Positions 8,492 to 16,993 are shown, counted from the stretch's first letter. The stretch: 64,000 nt of DNA from Hanstruepera flava (GCF_023634025.1 NZ_JALJCW010000003.1:248001-312000); one strand, 5' to 3'. The notes: generated by a model from the letters alone, not told the origin. Numbers and translations are program-made.

Positions 8492-9736
8492 CTATTCTTC
8501 TCTTAAGGCTTCTATTGGTTTAATACTCGTCGCTTTAAACGCAGGTATTAAACCTATTAATGTTCCTAGTATTACCAATATGACAACGGCTACAAAAACA
8601 ACAGCTATTGATACGGATGCATTTACAATTGTAGCGTCGTCTCCTTGACCAAAAGCCGAATCTAAAGCAATTAAAATCCAGCCACCACTTATTATTCCAA
8701 AGAAACCAGCAATTAGTGTTAAGCTAACGGCTTCTACAACAATTTGTCTTTTAATCTCAAACGGTGTAGCACCTAGAGCCCGTCTAACACCAATTTCTTT
8801 AGTTCGCTCTTTAACGGTAATAAGAAGGATGTTTCCAATGGCAAAAACTCCTGCAATAAGTGTTGCAATACCAACAAACCAAGTTAAAAATTGCATGCCT
8901 GTTAAAAATCCTGTCATTTTAGCAAACTCATTTCCTAGGTTAAAACTGCCAAAAGCACGTTTGTCCTTTGGGTGAATCTTATTTAAGTTTTTAAGCATTA
9001 ATTTGGAGTCTTCTTCAATTTGCCTAATATCATATTCAGGTTTTCCAGTAATCATCATCCATCCAATTTGGTCACCCTGATTGTAGATTTGCTGAAACGT
9101 TGTAAACGGAATATGAATCTCGGTTCGTGGTCCCATATTAATATTGGAATCTTCAAACAAACCAATAACCATGAAGTTCATGCCATTAATTTGAATTAAC
9201 TCTCCTATAGCTTCTTCGTCTTTTTCAAAAACCTGTTTGTAAATACTTTCAGAAATTACGGCGACCTTTTTATTATTATCAATATCATTTTGATTGATAA
9301 ATCGGCCATGCATTAAGTTTACTTTCTGTACTTTATCTAACAATGGATAATCTCCATTAATACCAAAAGTCCCTGACAATTCGCGTCGCACTACTAAAGC
9401 TTGGTTTTGATTTCTTGGGATGACAAATTCAATGCCTTCAATATTTTCCTCTATTTTTTTGGCATCAGTTAATGACAATCTAACACGCTTACCTTCTTGA
9501 AAACCTTTAAAAGGTTTACTTGTACTTTGCCCCCAAATGAAAACACTATTTGTTGCAAAACTTCCAAAAAGCCTATTAAATGAATTTTCTAAACCACGTG
9601 CAGAACCCAATAAAGCTATCAGTAACAAAATTCCCCACCAAACACCTACCATAGTTAATATGGAACGCAATTTGTTTTTGCTAAGACTATCAAATACTTC
9701 TTGCCAAGTATCTCTTTCAAATAAAAACTTAAACAT
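8492..9736 (-). CDS. MacB-type ABC transporter permease (copy 2)
   Basis: 414 residues. The N-terminal cytoplasmic/TM1 part (WQEVFDSLSKNKLRSILTMVGVWWGILLLIALLGSARGLE) is followed by a large periplasmic MacB_PCD domain (about 50-260), then three helices of the FtsX domain (about 280-405). The FtsX domain has the conserved ERTKEIGVRRALGATP and the end motif IPAFKATSIKPIEALR. It has no ATPase domain; the ATPase is a separate gene. It is one of two permeases that could form a heterodimer. The start ATG follows the upstream stop by 1 base. Confidence 0.9.
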   Translation of the reverse strand: MFKFLFERDTWQEVFDSLSKNKLRSILTMVGVWWGILLLIALLGSARGLENSFNRLFGSFATNSVFIWGQSTSKPFKGFQEGKRVRLSLTDAKKIEENIEGIEFVIPRNQNQALVVRRELSGTFGINGDYPLLDKVQKVNLMHGRFINQNDIDNNKKVAVISESIYKQVFEKDEEAIGELIQINGMNFMVIGLFEDSNINMGPRTEIHIPFTTFQQIYNQGDQIGWMMITGKPEYDIRQIEEDSKLMLKNLNKIHPKDKRAFGSFNLGNEFAKMTGFLTGMQFLTWFVGIATLIAGVFAIGNILLITVKERTKEIGVRRALGATPFEIKRQIVVEAVSLTLIAGFFGIISGGWILIALDSAFGQGDDATIVNASVSIAVVFVAVVILVILGTLIGLIPAFKATSIKPIEALREE

Positions 9737-9737
9737 A

Positions 9738-10967
9738 CTAATCGTCTCTTAAGGCTACTATTGGTTTAATACGCGAGGCTTTTTTAGCTGGTAAATATCC
9801 TGCAATTCCTCCCGCTACAATTAAGGTTATGGTAGCACTAACAATAAGTGTAGTACTAACTCCAGGGTCTTTAATAAAATAGGTTTCCAGCATAGGTTCG
9901 GCTAATTTTAAGACACCAACTCCCATTAACAATCCTACATATCCTGCTATTGCTGTAATTAAAATTGACTCCAATAAAATAATGGATACTATGGACCGTG
10001 GTGATGCACCCAATGCCTTACGAATACCAAGCTCTTTTGTTCTGTCTTTTACAATAAATATCATGATATTGCTAATACCAACTATTCCAGCTATTAAAGT
10101 TCCAAATCCTATTACTAAAATTATAATTCCTAAAGCAAATGTCATTTGCCCGACTGCTTTAGTTCCTTCAGCCATATTTTGAATACGAATGGCTCTTTGA
10201 TCATCATCAGCAACATCAAAACGATCTTTCATTTTATCGGTAATAAGTCGACCAAAGGAAATGGCCTCATCAAAGTTCATTTCAGGGTTATAAGTCAGGT
10301 TTATTTGATCAACATAATCATTGTTACCATAAATGCGTTGAGCAGTTGACACAGGCATATAGATTAAACGTTCTTCATTATCGCCTCCATCATCTGTAAA
10401 AATACCTACGACCTTAAATTGAATGCCATTCATATTAAGATACTTACCAAGAGCTGTTGTTTTTAAGAATAAATCTTCTTCTACTAAACGACCGATTACT
10501 ACAACTTTGGTTTCATTATCAATATCCAATTGATTGATATAGCGACCTTCCTTCATTAAGGTTTTCTCAAGGTACTGATGGTCGGGATGCACTGCTCGCA
10601 CCGAATAATTGTCCTTTTCGTTTCTGAAAGAAGCTGTTACATTTCGGTAAATTCGCGAGGTAATATACTGTACATCGTCTCCAAAATCTTCCTTTAAATA
10701 GTCGTAATCTTCATTCTTAAATTGAATACGCCTACCAGCCTGAAGCCCTTTATGTGCTTTTGTAGTCCGCCCGGAATAAATAAAAATAGAATTGTTTGCA
10801 TCGTCAACAAATGCATCGGCAAACGTATTTTCTAAACCTTTAGCCAAGCCAAACAATATGGCAAACAATAATATGGCAAATGCAACAGTAAAACCAGACA
10901 GTAAACTTCTAGTTCTGTTTTTATTAATACTTTGAAATATTTCCCGCCAAAGGTCTCTATCAAACAT
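9738..10967 (-). CDS. MacB-type ABC transporter permease (copy 1)
   Basis: 409 residues with the same architecture as its neighbour: an N-terminal membrane helix, a periplasmic MacB_PCD domain, and three FtsX helices with KDRTKELGIRKALGASP and the ending LPAKKASRIKPIVALRDD. The two permeases are clearly related but diverged, suggesting an old duplication. The start overlaps the end of the ATPase gene by 8 bases, indicating tight coupling. Confidence 0.9.
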   Translation of the reverse strand: MFDRDLWREIFQSINKNRTRSLLSGFTVAFAILLFAILFGLAKGLENTFADAFVDDANNSIFIYSGRTTKAHKGLQAGRRIQFKNEDYDYLKEDFGDDVQYITSRIYRNVTASFRNEKDNYSVRAVHPDHQYLEKTLMKEGRYINQLDIDNETKVVVIGRLVEEDLFLKTTALGKYLNMNGIQFKVVGIFTDDGGDNEERLIYMPVSTAQRIYGNNDYVDQINLTYNPEMNFDEAISFGRLITDKMKDRFDVADDDQRAIRIQNMAEGTKAVGQMTFALGIIILVIGFGTLIAGIVGISNIMIFIVKDRTKELGIRKALGASPRSIVSIILLESILITAIAGYVGLLMGVGVLKLAEPMLETYFIKDPGVSTTLIVSATITLIVAGGIAGYLPAKKASRIKPIVALRDD

Positions 10968-11661
10968 ACTGCTCTGCTCTAACTTGATCTACTTTAACAT
11001 CTTCCATTATCACACCATCTTTTAGGCGCACAATACGTTTGCACATATTAGCGATATCTTCTTCGTGGGTTACAATTAAAAGTGTCTTCCCTTCATCATT
11101 TAACTGTTGTAGGAAAGCCATAATATCGTAGGAGGTTTTGGTATCTAATGCTCCTGTAGGCTCATCGGCCAAAAGTAATTTAGGATTTGCAGCCAGAGCA
11201 CGGGCTATAGCCACACGCTGCTTTTGCCCACCAGACAATTCACTGGGATGATGGTCTGCCCAATCGCGCAGTCCAACTTTTTCTAAATGAAAAAGAGATT
11301 TTTCTTGTCGCTCTTTACGTTTTAACCCTTGATAATATAGTGGCAAGGACACATTTTCTTGAGCCGTTTTATAATTGATAAGGTTAAACGATTGAAAAAT
11401 AAATCCTAAAAATTTATTTCTGTAAATAGCTGCTTTCTTTTCAGTTAGGTTCTTAATGGTAACACCATCTAAAATATATTCACCTTCATCGGCCTCATCA
11501 AGCATTCCAATAATATTCAGTAAGGTTGATTTACCAGATCCTGATGATCCCATAATGGCAACCATTTCGCCTTCTTCTACTGAAAGATCTATTCCTTTTA
11601 AAACATGTAAACTTCTATCGCCAATTGGATAAGACTTGTGCAGTTTTTTTATGGTTAGCAT
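10960..11661 (-). CDS. ABC transporter ATP-binding protein (MacB/LolD type)
   Basis: 233 residues. Walker A is GSSGSGKST (38-46), the Q-loop is IFQSFNLI, the signature LSGGQKQR is at 142-149, and Walker B is LLLADEPTGALD near 163-174. The H-loop is IVTHEE. The A-loop tyrosine (Y11) and the LDEADEGEY segment place it in the MacB/LolD/FtsE group. It powers export through the two following permeases, the adaptor and the TolC protein. First gene of a five-component operon; the substrate is unknown. Confidence 0.92.
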   Translation of the reverse strand: MLTIKKLHKSYPIGDRSLHVLKGIDLSVEEGEMVAIMGSSGSGKSTLLNIIGMLDEADEGEYILDGVTIKNLTEKKAAIYRNKFLGFIFQSFNLINYKTAQENVSLPLYYQGLKRKERQEKSLFHLEKVGLRDWADHHPSELSGGQKQRVAIARALAANPKLLLADEPTGALDTKTSYDIMAFLQQLNDEGKTLLIVTHEEDIANMCKRIVRLKDGVIMEDVKVDQVRAEQYV

Positions 11662-11727
11662 AATTTACTTTTGGTTTATTTCCCTTTTTGTTATTAGTTA
11701 GACTACTTAAAGGAAAAAATGTTACAA

Positions 11728-11735
11728 CAAAAGTA
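11728..11735 (-). promoter_or_regulatory. -7 box (TACTTTTG) of the efflux operon
   Basis: A full TAnnTTTG match on the minus strand, 9 bases after the preceding gene's stop and about 65 bases before the ATPase ATG at 11661. No exact -33 TTTG is seen. Confidence 0.5.
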
Positions 11736-11743
11736 AATATTAA

Positions 11744-11971
11744 TTAAGGTCTGCCTTTTTTAGCCTTGTTAAACTTTTTATAAATTAAGAAGCCCAAACC
11801 GCCTATAAGTATGTAAGGCACAGCCATTAAGTAAATAATTCCATCGTTTATTCCTTTAGCTACACCTTGACCTTCTTCGCTTTCTAAAACGGCTCGACAC
11901 ATAGCGCATTGTGCTTCAGCAGGTGTGCTGAAAAGAAATACGATAAATACTATAAAGAGAAGTTTTTTCAA
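11744..11971 (-). CDS. Small CxxC membrane protein of the oxidase-assembly cluster
   Basis: 75 residues. The only available start is a TTG at 11971. A signal peptide ends near AEA-Q, and the mature protein begins QCAMCRAVLESEEG (C22, C25), followed by one membrane helix (about 45-63) and a basic tail. The Cys pair would sit just outside the membrane. I do not know a named family. Its place after SCO and DUF420 (4-base gap) suggests a part in copper or redox assembly of cytochrome oxidase; that is inference. Confidence 0.7.
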   Translation of the reverse strand: MKKLLFIVFIVFLFSTPAEAQCAMCRAVLESEEGQGVAKGINDGIIYLMAVPYILIGGLGFLIYKKFNKAKKGRP

Positions 11972-11975
11972 TACT

Positions 11976-12500
11976 TTAATAATAAGGTGAAATCATGATA
12001 TAGACTACAACACCAGAAATAGCTACAAATAACCATAACGGAAATGTGTATCGTGCTATTTTTTTATGTCTTTCTATATCGTTTGTAATGGCTCTAACAT
12101 AGGTTATTAAAACAAACGGTATAATTATAATGGACATTAAAATATGAGAAATTAATACCGAAAAATATATATAACGCATAATACCATCGCCTCCATATTG
12201 TGTTGAATCGCTAGTCATGTGATAGGCCACATACATTACCAAAAACAAAACTGACAAAATAATGGCAAACTTCATTAACTTTTCATGTAACTTACGCTTC
12301 CCGTTGATAATAGAAATAAATCCGAGCACCAAAACCAAAGCGGTAATGGCATTAATTGTGGCATAAATTGGCGGTAAAAATACAGGTAATTCCATATCTA
12401 ATCTTACACCAAATAAAGCGGCCACTACCAGTGGGATTACAATAGATAACACTACAATCCACTTATTATACTTTTTACTTTCTGCACTTACTTTATTCAT
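11976..12500 (-). CDS. DUF420 membrane protein
   Basis: 174 residues with about five membrane helices (near 13-30, 37-56, 70-90, 108-130 and 150-170). The GxxKLHEKLMKFAI loop and the following YHMTSDSTQYGG and HILMSIIIIPFVL match the DUF420 family, which is found beside SCO and cytochrome oxidase genes in many bacteria. Conserved histidines in helices (H52-equivalents, YHMT, SHIL) suggest metal or heme binding. It lies 5 bases behind SCO. Function unproven, likely oxidase assembly. Confidence 0.8.
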   Translation of the reverse strand: MNKVSAESKKYNKWIVVLSIVIPLVVAALFGVRLDMELPVFLPPIYATINAITALVLVLGFISIINGKRKLHEKLMKFAIILSVLFLVMYVAYHMTSDSTQYGGDGIMRYIYFSVLISHILMSIIIIPFVLITYVRAITNDIERHKKIARYTFPLWLFVAISGVVVYIMISPYY

Positions 12501-12505
12501 TACTA

Positions 12506-13258
12506 TTACTCTTTTAATAGTTTGGCAATGTCTTCTTTTAACATACTTATTTCTTCTTTCATGCCATCATCATCAACTTGCTCTGCTTCACTTATTATAC
12601 CAGCATAAAAAATCTTTGGATTCCCAAACTCATCCTTTCTTGATCGAATGAACCCATTTTTATCTATCAGGGCAAAATTTCCAGAATGTTCAAAACCTAC
12701 TTCTACACTTTCATCTCTCCCAACATAAATATTAAAACCTACATTGGCTAACTCATATATTTTTTCTTCCTCTCCTGTCATTAAATGCCAATTTGAATTC
12801 GTTATGCCGTATTTTTCAGCATAGGCTTTCAATACTTCTGGTGTATCAATTTCTGGAGTTATGGTAAATGATGCTACTCCAAAATCTTCGAAATCTTTAA
12901 ACTCATCTTGAATTTCTACCAAATTTTTATTCATTCTAGGGCAAATAGTAGGACAGGTTGTAAAAAAGAATTCAACAACATACACTTTACCTAAATAGTC
13001 TTTATCTGTAATAATTTTACCATCCTGGTTTGTAAAACTAAATTCTGGCACTTTTTTTGGCGCACCATTTATATTTAAAAAAACTAAATCTGATGCTGTA
13101 TTACTTTCTTCAACTGTACTTACATTTTGACTTCTACTATCATTACGAACGGTGTCCCTATTTGATATACGATCAACAATTCTAGGAATAAAAATTATTC
13201 CGAATACCAATACTATAAAGGCAATACCTACAAATGAATAGTTTTGTTTTTTACTCAT
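12506..13258 (-). CDS. SCO family copper chaperone
   Basis: 250 residues. An N-terminal membrane anchor (about 9-26) precedes a thioredoxin-like domain with the copper-binding pair TCPTICP (C102, C106) and the third ligand in FEHSGNF (H191). SCO proteins deliver copper to, or reduce, the CuA site of oxidase subunit II. The start overlaps the previous gene's end by 8 bases. The C-terminal 30 residues are an acidic/basic helix beyond the normal domain. Confidence 0.93.
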   Translation of the reverse strand: MSKKQNYSFVGIAFIVLVFGIIFIPRIVDRISNRDTVRNDSRSQNVSTVEESNTASDLVFLNINGAPKKVPEFSFTNQDGKIITDKDYLGKVYVVEFFFTTCPTICPRMNKNLVEIQDEFKDFEDFGVASFTITPEIDTPEVLKAYAEKYGITNSNWHLMTGEEEKIYELANVGFNIYVGRDESVEVGFEHSGNFALIDKNGFIRSRKDEFGNPKIFYAGIISEAEQVDDDGMKEEISMLKEDIAKLLKE

Positions 13259-13958
13259 TACTTTCGTTTAAATCGTTAGCTCTTCTAGATGTTGAATCAA
13301 AATTTCCTTTTCGCTTTTGTCTGTACTCTGTAAACAAAACACGTAAATCTTCTGAACCCATTTTATTCTTAATTACTGCAACTTCTATACAATTATAGGA
13401 ATTTAAGCCATAAATGGGTTTGCCTTTTGCTTTTTCATTATCTGTTCTATCATCTATTCTTCCGCGTTGGTTTAAATCTGTGTCAATAATAAACACATTA
13501 TCTGTGGATAAATTGGAATCTAATTCGAAATCTGTTTTTAACCCCTTATAGGTTTTAATAATCTCATTTTCATTTGCATAAACAAAATGCCAAAACCTTA
13601 AATCTTCATAAGTTGCAATTTCCCTATAAAGCTCTTCTGCATCTTTGTGGGCTTCTGAAGTTACAACAGCTACTATTTGAAATTTTTTAAAACCTTTAAA
13701 TTTATCGTAAACAAGCTCCTTCAGATTGGATGCTGCTATAACTTTATCTAAAGGTTTTTTTCCCAAAAAAGCTAAAACGGTAATATGCCCTTCAAGTTGA
13801 ATATTAGAGTCGTTTTCAGGCAACTCAACAACTTTTTCCTTAACAACATCTAATGTGTTATAATTGTCCTTTGATAGAGATAAAATTAAAACAAACATAA
13901 CTGGAAGTAAGAACAATACACCAAGTATGACGTTTCTTTTTATGAGCTTTTTATTCAT
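13251..13958 (-). CDS. Membrane-anchored SCO-like protein lacking the Cys pair
   Basis: 235 residues with an N-terminal anchor (about 9-27), then a region that looks thioredoxin-like: HITVLAFLGKKPLDKVIAA aligns with where SCO has its strand and CxxxC, and later NVFIIDTDLNQRGRID resembles the SCO strand FALIDKNGFIRSR. There is just one cysteine (in NSYNCIE), so no copper or disulfide site of the SCO kind. Transcribed directly ahead of, and overlapping, the SCO gene. It may be a structural partner in oxidase assembly. I recognise it only as part of the flavobacterial oxidase cluster. Confidence 0.65.
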   Translation of the reverse strand: MNKKLIKRNVILGVLFLLPVMFVLILSLSKDNYNTLDVVKEKVVELPENDSNIQLEGHITVLAFLGKKPLDKVIAASNLKELVYDKFKGFKKFQIVAVVTSEAHKDAEELYREIATYEDLRFWHFVYANENEIIKTYKGLKTDFELDSNLSTDNVFIIDTDLNQRGRIDDRTDNEKAKGKPIYGLNSYNCIEVAVIKNKMGSEDLRVLFTEYRQKRKGNFDSTSRRANDLNESNE

Positions 13959-13962
13959 ACTG

Positions 13963-13970
13963 CAAAAATA
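13963..13970 (-). promoter_or_regulatory. -7 box (TATTTTTG) before the SCO-like gene
   Basis: A full TAnnTTTG match on the minus strand that ends 4 bases before the ATG at 13958. It overlaps the tail of the terminator for the oxidase subunit genes. No -33 element can be recognised because the hairpin occupies that place. Confidence 0.4.
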
Positions 13971-13974
13971 AAAA

Positions 13975-13996
13975 AAGGCGGTTTAAAAACCGCCTT
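13975..13996 (-). terminator. Terminator after oxidase subunit IV gene
   Basis: Stem AAGGCGGTTT (13975-13984) and AAACCGCCTT (13987-13996). On the minus strand it is followed by TTTTTTTA. It separates the cyoE-cox transcript from the SCO-like gene group downstream. Confidence 0.8.
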
Positions 13997-14020
13997 AATC
14001 TCTTTATAATATTGTGTTAA

Positions 14021-14401
14021 TTAAAAGTCTCTCTTAACAAATCCTGAAGAGTAAACACCTTCAATATACCCTCCTTCTTGTAGTAGTATAAATACTAAAT
14101 AGCAGATTAAGAATACAGCAGTCCAAACTACCATACGTCTTAAAGCTTTGGTTTCATCACGCATATGCATAAAATCCCATGTAATGTAATAAGCCTTTAC
14201 AATTGTAAGTATAATGAATATCCAGTTTAGCAACTTCATACTAAGAACTTGCGTCATTAAAGCTTCAGGTTTGTAAATACCCAACACAACCTCTACAGCC
14301 GTTACTATTGACAATAATATTAGTACGCCCCAAATTTTTTGAGTGTTTGATTTAAACTTAATTAAACCTCTTAATATTTCTAATTTATGTTCGTGTCCCA
14401 T
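14021..14401 (-). CDS. Cytochrome c oxidase subunit IV family protein
   Basis: 126 residues with three membrane helices (about 20-38, 50-70 and 88-108), as in prokaryotic subunit IV (COX4_pro, CtaF/CyoD-like). The loop TWDFMHMRDETKALRRM is characteristic. It stabilises the oxidase core. Last of the cyoE-cox3-cox3-cox4 run. Confidence 0.85.
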   Translation of the reverse strand: MGHEHKLEILRGLIKFKSNTQKIWGVLILLSIVTAVEVVLGIYKPEALMTQVLSMKLLNWIFIILTIVKAYYITWDFMHMRDETKALRRMVVWTAVFLICYLVFILLQEGGYIEGVYSSGFVKRDF

Positions 14402-14422
14402 TTTTAAAAGTATTATCTCAAA

Positions 14423-15403
14423 TTAAACTAGGTAGAAGAATGTAAATACAAATACCCAAACTAAATCTACAAAGTGCCAATAAAGACCGACCTTTTCAAC
14501 CATTTCATAACTTTTACGTTTTTCGTAAGTTCCTAATATGACATTAAAGAAAATAATAATATTAATGACAACTCCAGAAAATACATGGAAACCGTGAAAA
14601 CCAGTTATAAAGAAAAAGAAATCGGCAAATAATGGTGAACCATACTCATTCACATAAAGATTAGCACCTTCTACAACAGCTTTACCATTTTCTTTAATTT
14701 GTTTTAAAGATTCTGCTCGAGAAAGTACTGTTTTTTCGCCTTCTTCATTAATTATTTGAGTTCTAACCAACACATTTTCATGAGACTCTAAACCTTTTAT
14801 AACTTCATCTACTGTATAAGTTGGCAAAGTTCCTTCATCTACAAACCATAATCCATTTTTGCGCTCATGGGCAGTTCTATCTTTGTGCTCAGCAACCACA
14901 AAATCACCAAGAGCAACACGATGACCATCGGTATCAACAAACTGTAAGATGTTTCCGCCTTTTGTCTGGACAGCACCATAATCGCCTTTTATAAACGTAG
15001 CCCACTCCCAAGCTTGAGAGCCAACGAAAATTAAACCGCCAATAATAGTTAAGAACATATACCAAGTTACTTTAGTCTTGTTCATTTTATGACCAGCATC
15101 AACAGCCAATACCATTGTTACCGACGACATAATAAGAATAAAGGTCATAAACGCCACATAAATCATTGGCAATTCTTGACCATGTAAAAAAGGTACGTGG
15201 GTAAAAACTTCATCTGCTATTGGCCAGGATTCAATAAATTTAAATCTTGAAAATCCGTAGGCTGCTAAAAACCCTGAAAACGTTAAGGCATCTGATACGA
15301 TAAAAAACCACATCATCATTTTACCGTAACTTGCTTTTAGCGGTTCGTTTCCGCCTCCCCAAGTTTTACCTTCTGTTCCAGTATTTACAACTGTAGTACT
15401 CAT
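14423..15403 (-). CDS. Cytochrome c oxidase subunit III (long form)
   Basis: 326 residues. The N-terminal helices (KMMMWFFIVSDALTFSGFLAAY) and the C-terminal FFFITGFHGFHVFSGVV and YWHFVDLVWVFVFTFFYLV are typical subunit III. Between helix four and the FFFITG helix there is a hydrophilic insertion of about 110 residues (about 143-255) not found in short subunit III proteins. It sits directly after a second, short subunit III gene, and the pair probably belong to one oxidase. It is separated by 46 bases from that gene. Confidence 0.9.
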   Translation of the reverse strand: MSTTVVNTGTEGKTWGGGNEPLKASYGKMMMWFFIVSDALTFSGFLAAYGFSRFKFIESWPIADEVFTHVPFLHGQELPMIYVAFMTFILIMSSVTMVLAVDAGHKMNKTKVTWYMFLTIIGGLIFVGSQAWEWATFIKGDYGAVQTKGGNILQFVDTDGHRVALGDFVVAEHKDRTAHERKNGLWFVDEGTLPTYTVDEVIKGLESHENVLVRTQIINEEGEKTVLSRAESLKQIKENGKAVVEGANLYVNEYGSPLFADFFFFITGFHGFHVFSGVVINIIIFFNVILGTYEKRKSYEMVEKVGLYWHFVDLVWVFVFTFFYLV

Positions 15404-15449
15404 ATTTAAGGTTTAGTTTATAAAAGTTGCACAAAAATAATCAATTTAT

Positions 15450-16031
15450 TTATCTAAAGAAATATAAAAACAAAAAGAGATACACCCAAAGTAAATCTAC
15501 AAAGTGCCAAAAGGTTGCTGCCAGTTCAAAACCAAGCATTTTCGAAGTATTATACTTTTGTTTAAAATGATTATAAATTACCACTAACAAGCAGATTAGC
15601 CCAACAACCACGTGCAAAATATGCATTATCGCTATTAAATATATATAGGACATGGTTACATTACTTGTAGGTCCTGTAAAATTGTAACCTAAATCAATAA
15701 TTTCCTGAAAACCTTTAAATTGATTGTAAATAAAAATTAACCCTAAAACAAAGGTTATAATTAACCACAATGAAGTTGTTTTGGCATCACCATTTTTTAA
15801 GCTTCTCTTTGCCAGTAAAAATGTTAAACTACTTATTATAATAACTACTGTACTTATAATAAAGGCCTGTGGCAATTCAAAATCTGAAAGCCAATCTGGC
15901 CTGCTACTACTAACAACAAAGGCACTGGTCCATCCAGCAAATGACATGATGAGTGAAATAATACCAAACCAAAGCATCATTTTTTTTGCTCTGTTATTTT
16001 TCTCTTCTTGGGTTCCTTGGGTTAAATCCAT
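15450..16031 (-). CDS. Cytochrome c oxidase subunit III (short form)
   Basis: 193 residues with five membrane helices. The start (KKMMLWFGIISLIMSFAGWTSAFVVSS) and end (FWHFVDLLWVYLFLFLYFFR) are the subunit III signature. It resembles the five-helix subunit III of aa3 and cbb3-like operons that lacks the first two helices. It starts 2 bases after cyoE ends. It is paralogous to the next gene. Confidence 0.9.
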   Translation of the reverse strand: MDLTQGTQEEKNNRAKKMMLWFGIISLIMSFAGWTSAFVVSSSRPDWLSDFELPQAFIISTVVIIISSLTFLLAKRSLKNGDAKTTSLWLIITFVLGLIFIYNQFKGFQEIIDLGYNFTGPTSNVTMSYIYLIAIMHILHVVVGLICLLVVIYNHFKQKYNTSKMLGFELAATFWHFVDLLWVYLFLFLYFFR

Positions 16032-16033
16032 GG

Positions 16034-16927
16034 TTATCTAATAAATTTATCTAAAACGTAAACTATTTGAAGTAGCGTGATATATGAAACACTAGCCAAC
16101 ATTAATTGCTTGGCCGCTTGAACGGTCATTTTCTTGTAAAGCTGAATGGCATAATACAACATTCCTATGCCCAATAAACCAACGACAATAGCCGAAATAG
16201 GCGTTAAATATAAACGGCCTGTAATACCAAAAGCCGGAATTAACGATACTAACAAAGTCCAAACGGTATACATTATAGTTTGAACAGCTGTTGCTTTATC
16301 TTGTTTTCCTGTTGGCAACATAAAGAAGCCACCTTTTTTATAATCTTCAAATAAAAACCAACCTATTGCCCAAAAATGTGGGAATTGCCAAAAGAATTGA
16401 ATAGCAAACAAGGTTCCTGGTTCGATACCAAAATCATCGGTTGCTGCAACCCAACCTAACATAAATGGAATGGCTCCTGGAATGGCACCCACAAAAACCG
16501 ACAAAGGCGTTTTGGTTTTTAATGGTGTATACACACAGGTGTATAGAAAAATTGAAATAGCCCCAAACATAGCTGTTTGCGGATTAATTATATATAGAAT
16601 GATTATTCCTAGAAGCGTAAAAACTGATGCAATAATAAAAGCCGTGGTTACAGACATACGACCTGCAGGGACTGGCCTATTTTTGGTTCTGTCCATTAAG
16701 GCATCTAAATCTTTTTCAATTATTTGGTTGAACGCGTTTGACGCTCCTACCATGAAATAACCACCAAAAGTCAAAAGCACCAACGTTTTAACTTCAATAG
16801 TTTCGGCTCCTAAAAGATAACCAGCTAAAGAAGAAAACACCACGCTTAATGCCAAACGCATCTTCGTGATTTCTTTAAAATCTGTTATCCATGAAACAGA
16901 AGTTACTGTCTGGTTTTTAGTAGTCAA
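16034..16927 (-). CDS. cyoE: Protoheme IX farnesyltransferase (heme O synthase)
   Basis: 297 residues; the start is a TTG at 16927, since the in-frame codons upstream hit a stop with no ATG. It is a UbiA-fold prenyltransferase with the first Asp-rich site N67-(x5)-D73-L-D75-(x3)-D79-R-T-x-x-R-P and eight to nine membrane helices. The second Asp-rich loop is near FLFEDYKKGGFFMLP. It makes heme O from heme B and farnesyl diphosphate, the step before heme A for the aa3 oxidase. First gene of the cox3-cox3-cox4 operon, with a good promoter. Confidence 0.93.
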   Translation of the reverse strand: MTTKNQTVTSVSWITDFKEITKMRLALSVVFSSLAGYLLGAETIEVKTLVLLTFGGYFMVGASNAFNQIIEKDLDALMDRTKNRPVPAGRMSVTTAFIIASVFTLLGIIILYIINPQTAMFGAISIFLYTCVYTPLKTKTPLSVFVGAIPGAIPFMLGWVAATDDFGIEPGTLFAIQFFWQFPHFWAIGWFLFEDYKKGGFFMLPTGKQDKATAVQTIMYTVWTLLVSLIPAFGITGRLYLTPISAIVVGLLGIGMLYYAIQLYKKMTVQAAKQLMLASVSYITLLQIVYVLDKFIR

Positions 16928-16961
16928 TTGCTCTTTTATTTATCGCAGTTTATTGCGACCG

Positions 16962-16993
16962 CAAAGATACCTTGAAAAGTGTAATACTACAAA
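16962..16993 (-). promoter_or_regulatory. Promoter of the cyoE-cox operon
   Basis: On the minus strand TTTG (16993-16990), a 20-base spacer, then TATCTTTG (16969-16962). The predicted start is near 16956, and the leader to the TTG codon is about 30 bases. The -33 element lies inside the last codons of the upstream remB-like gene. Confidence 0.7.

Noticed and set aside
15432-15439. TATTTTTG in the gap before the long subunit III gene as a promoter
   Set aside because: A bare -7 match in a short AT-rich gap inside an evident operon, with no -33 element; chance is a good explanation.
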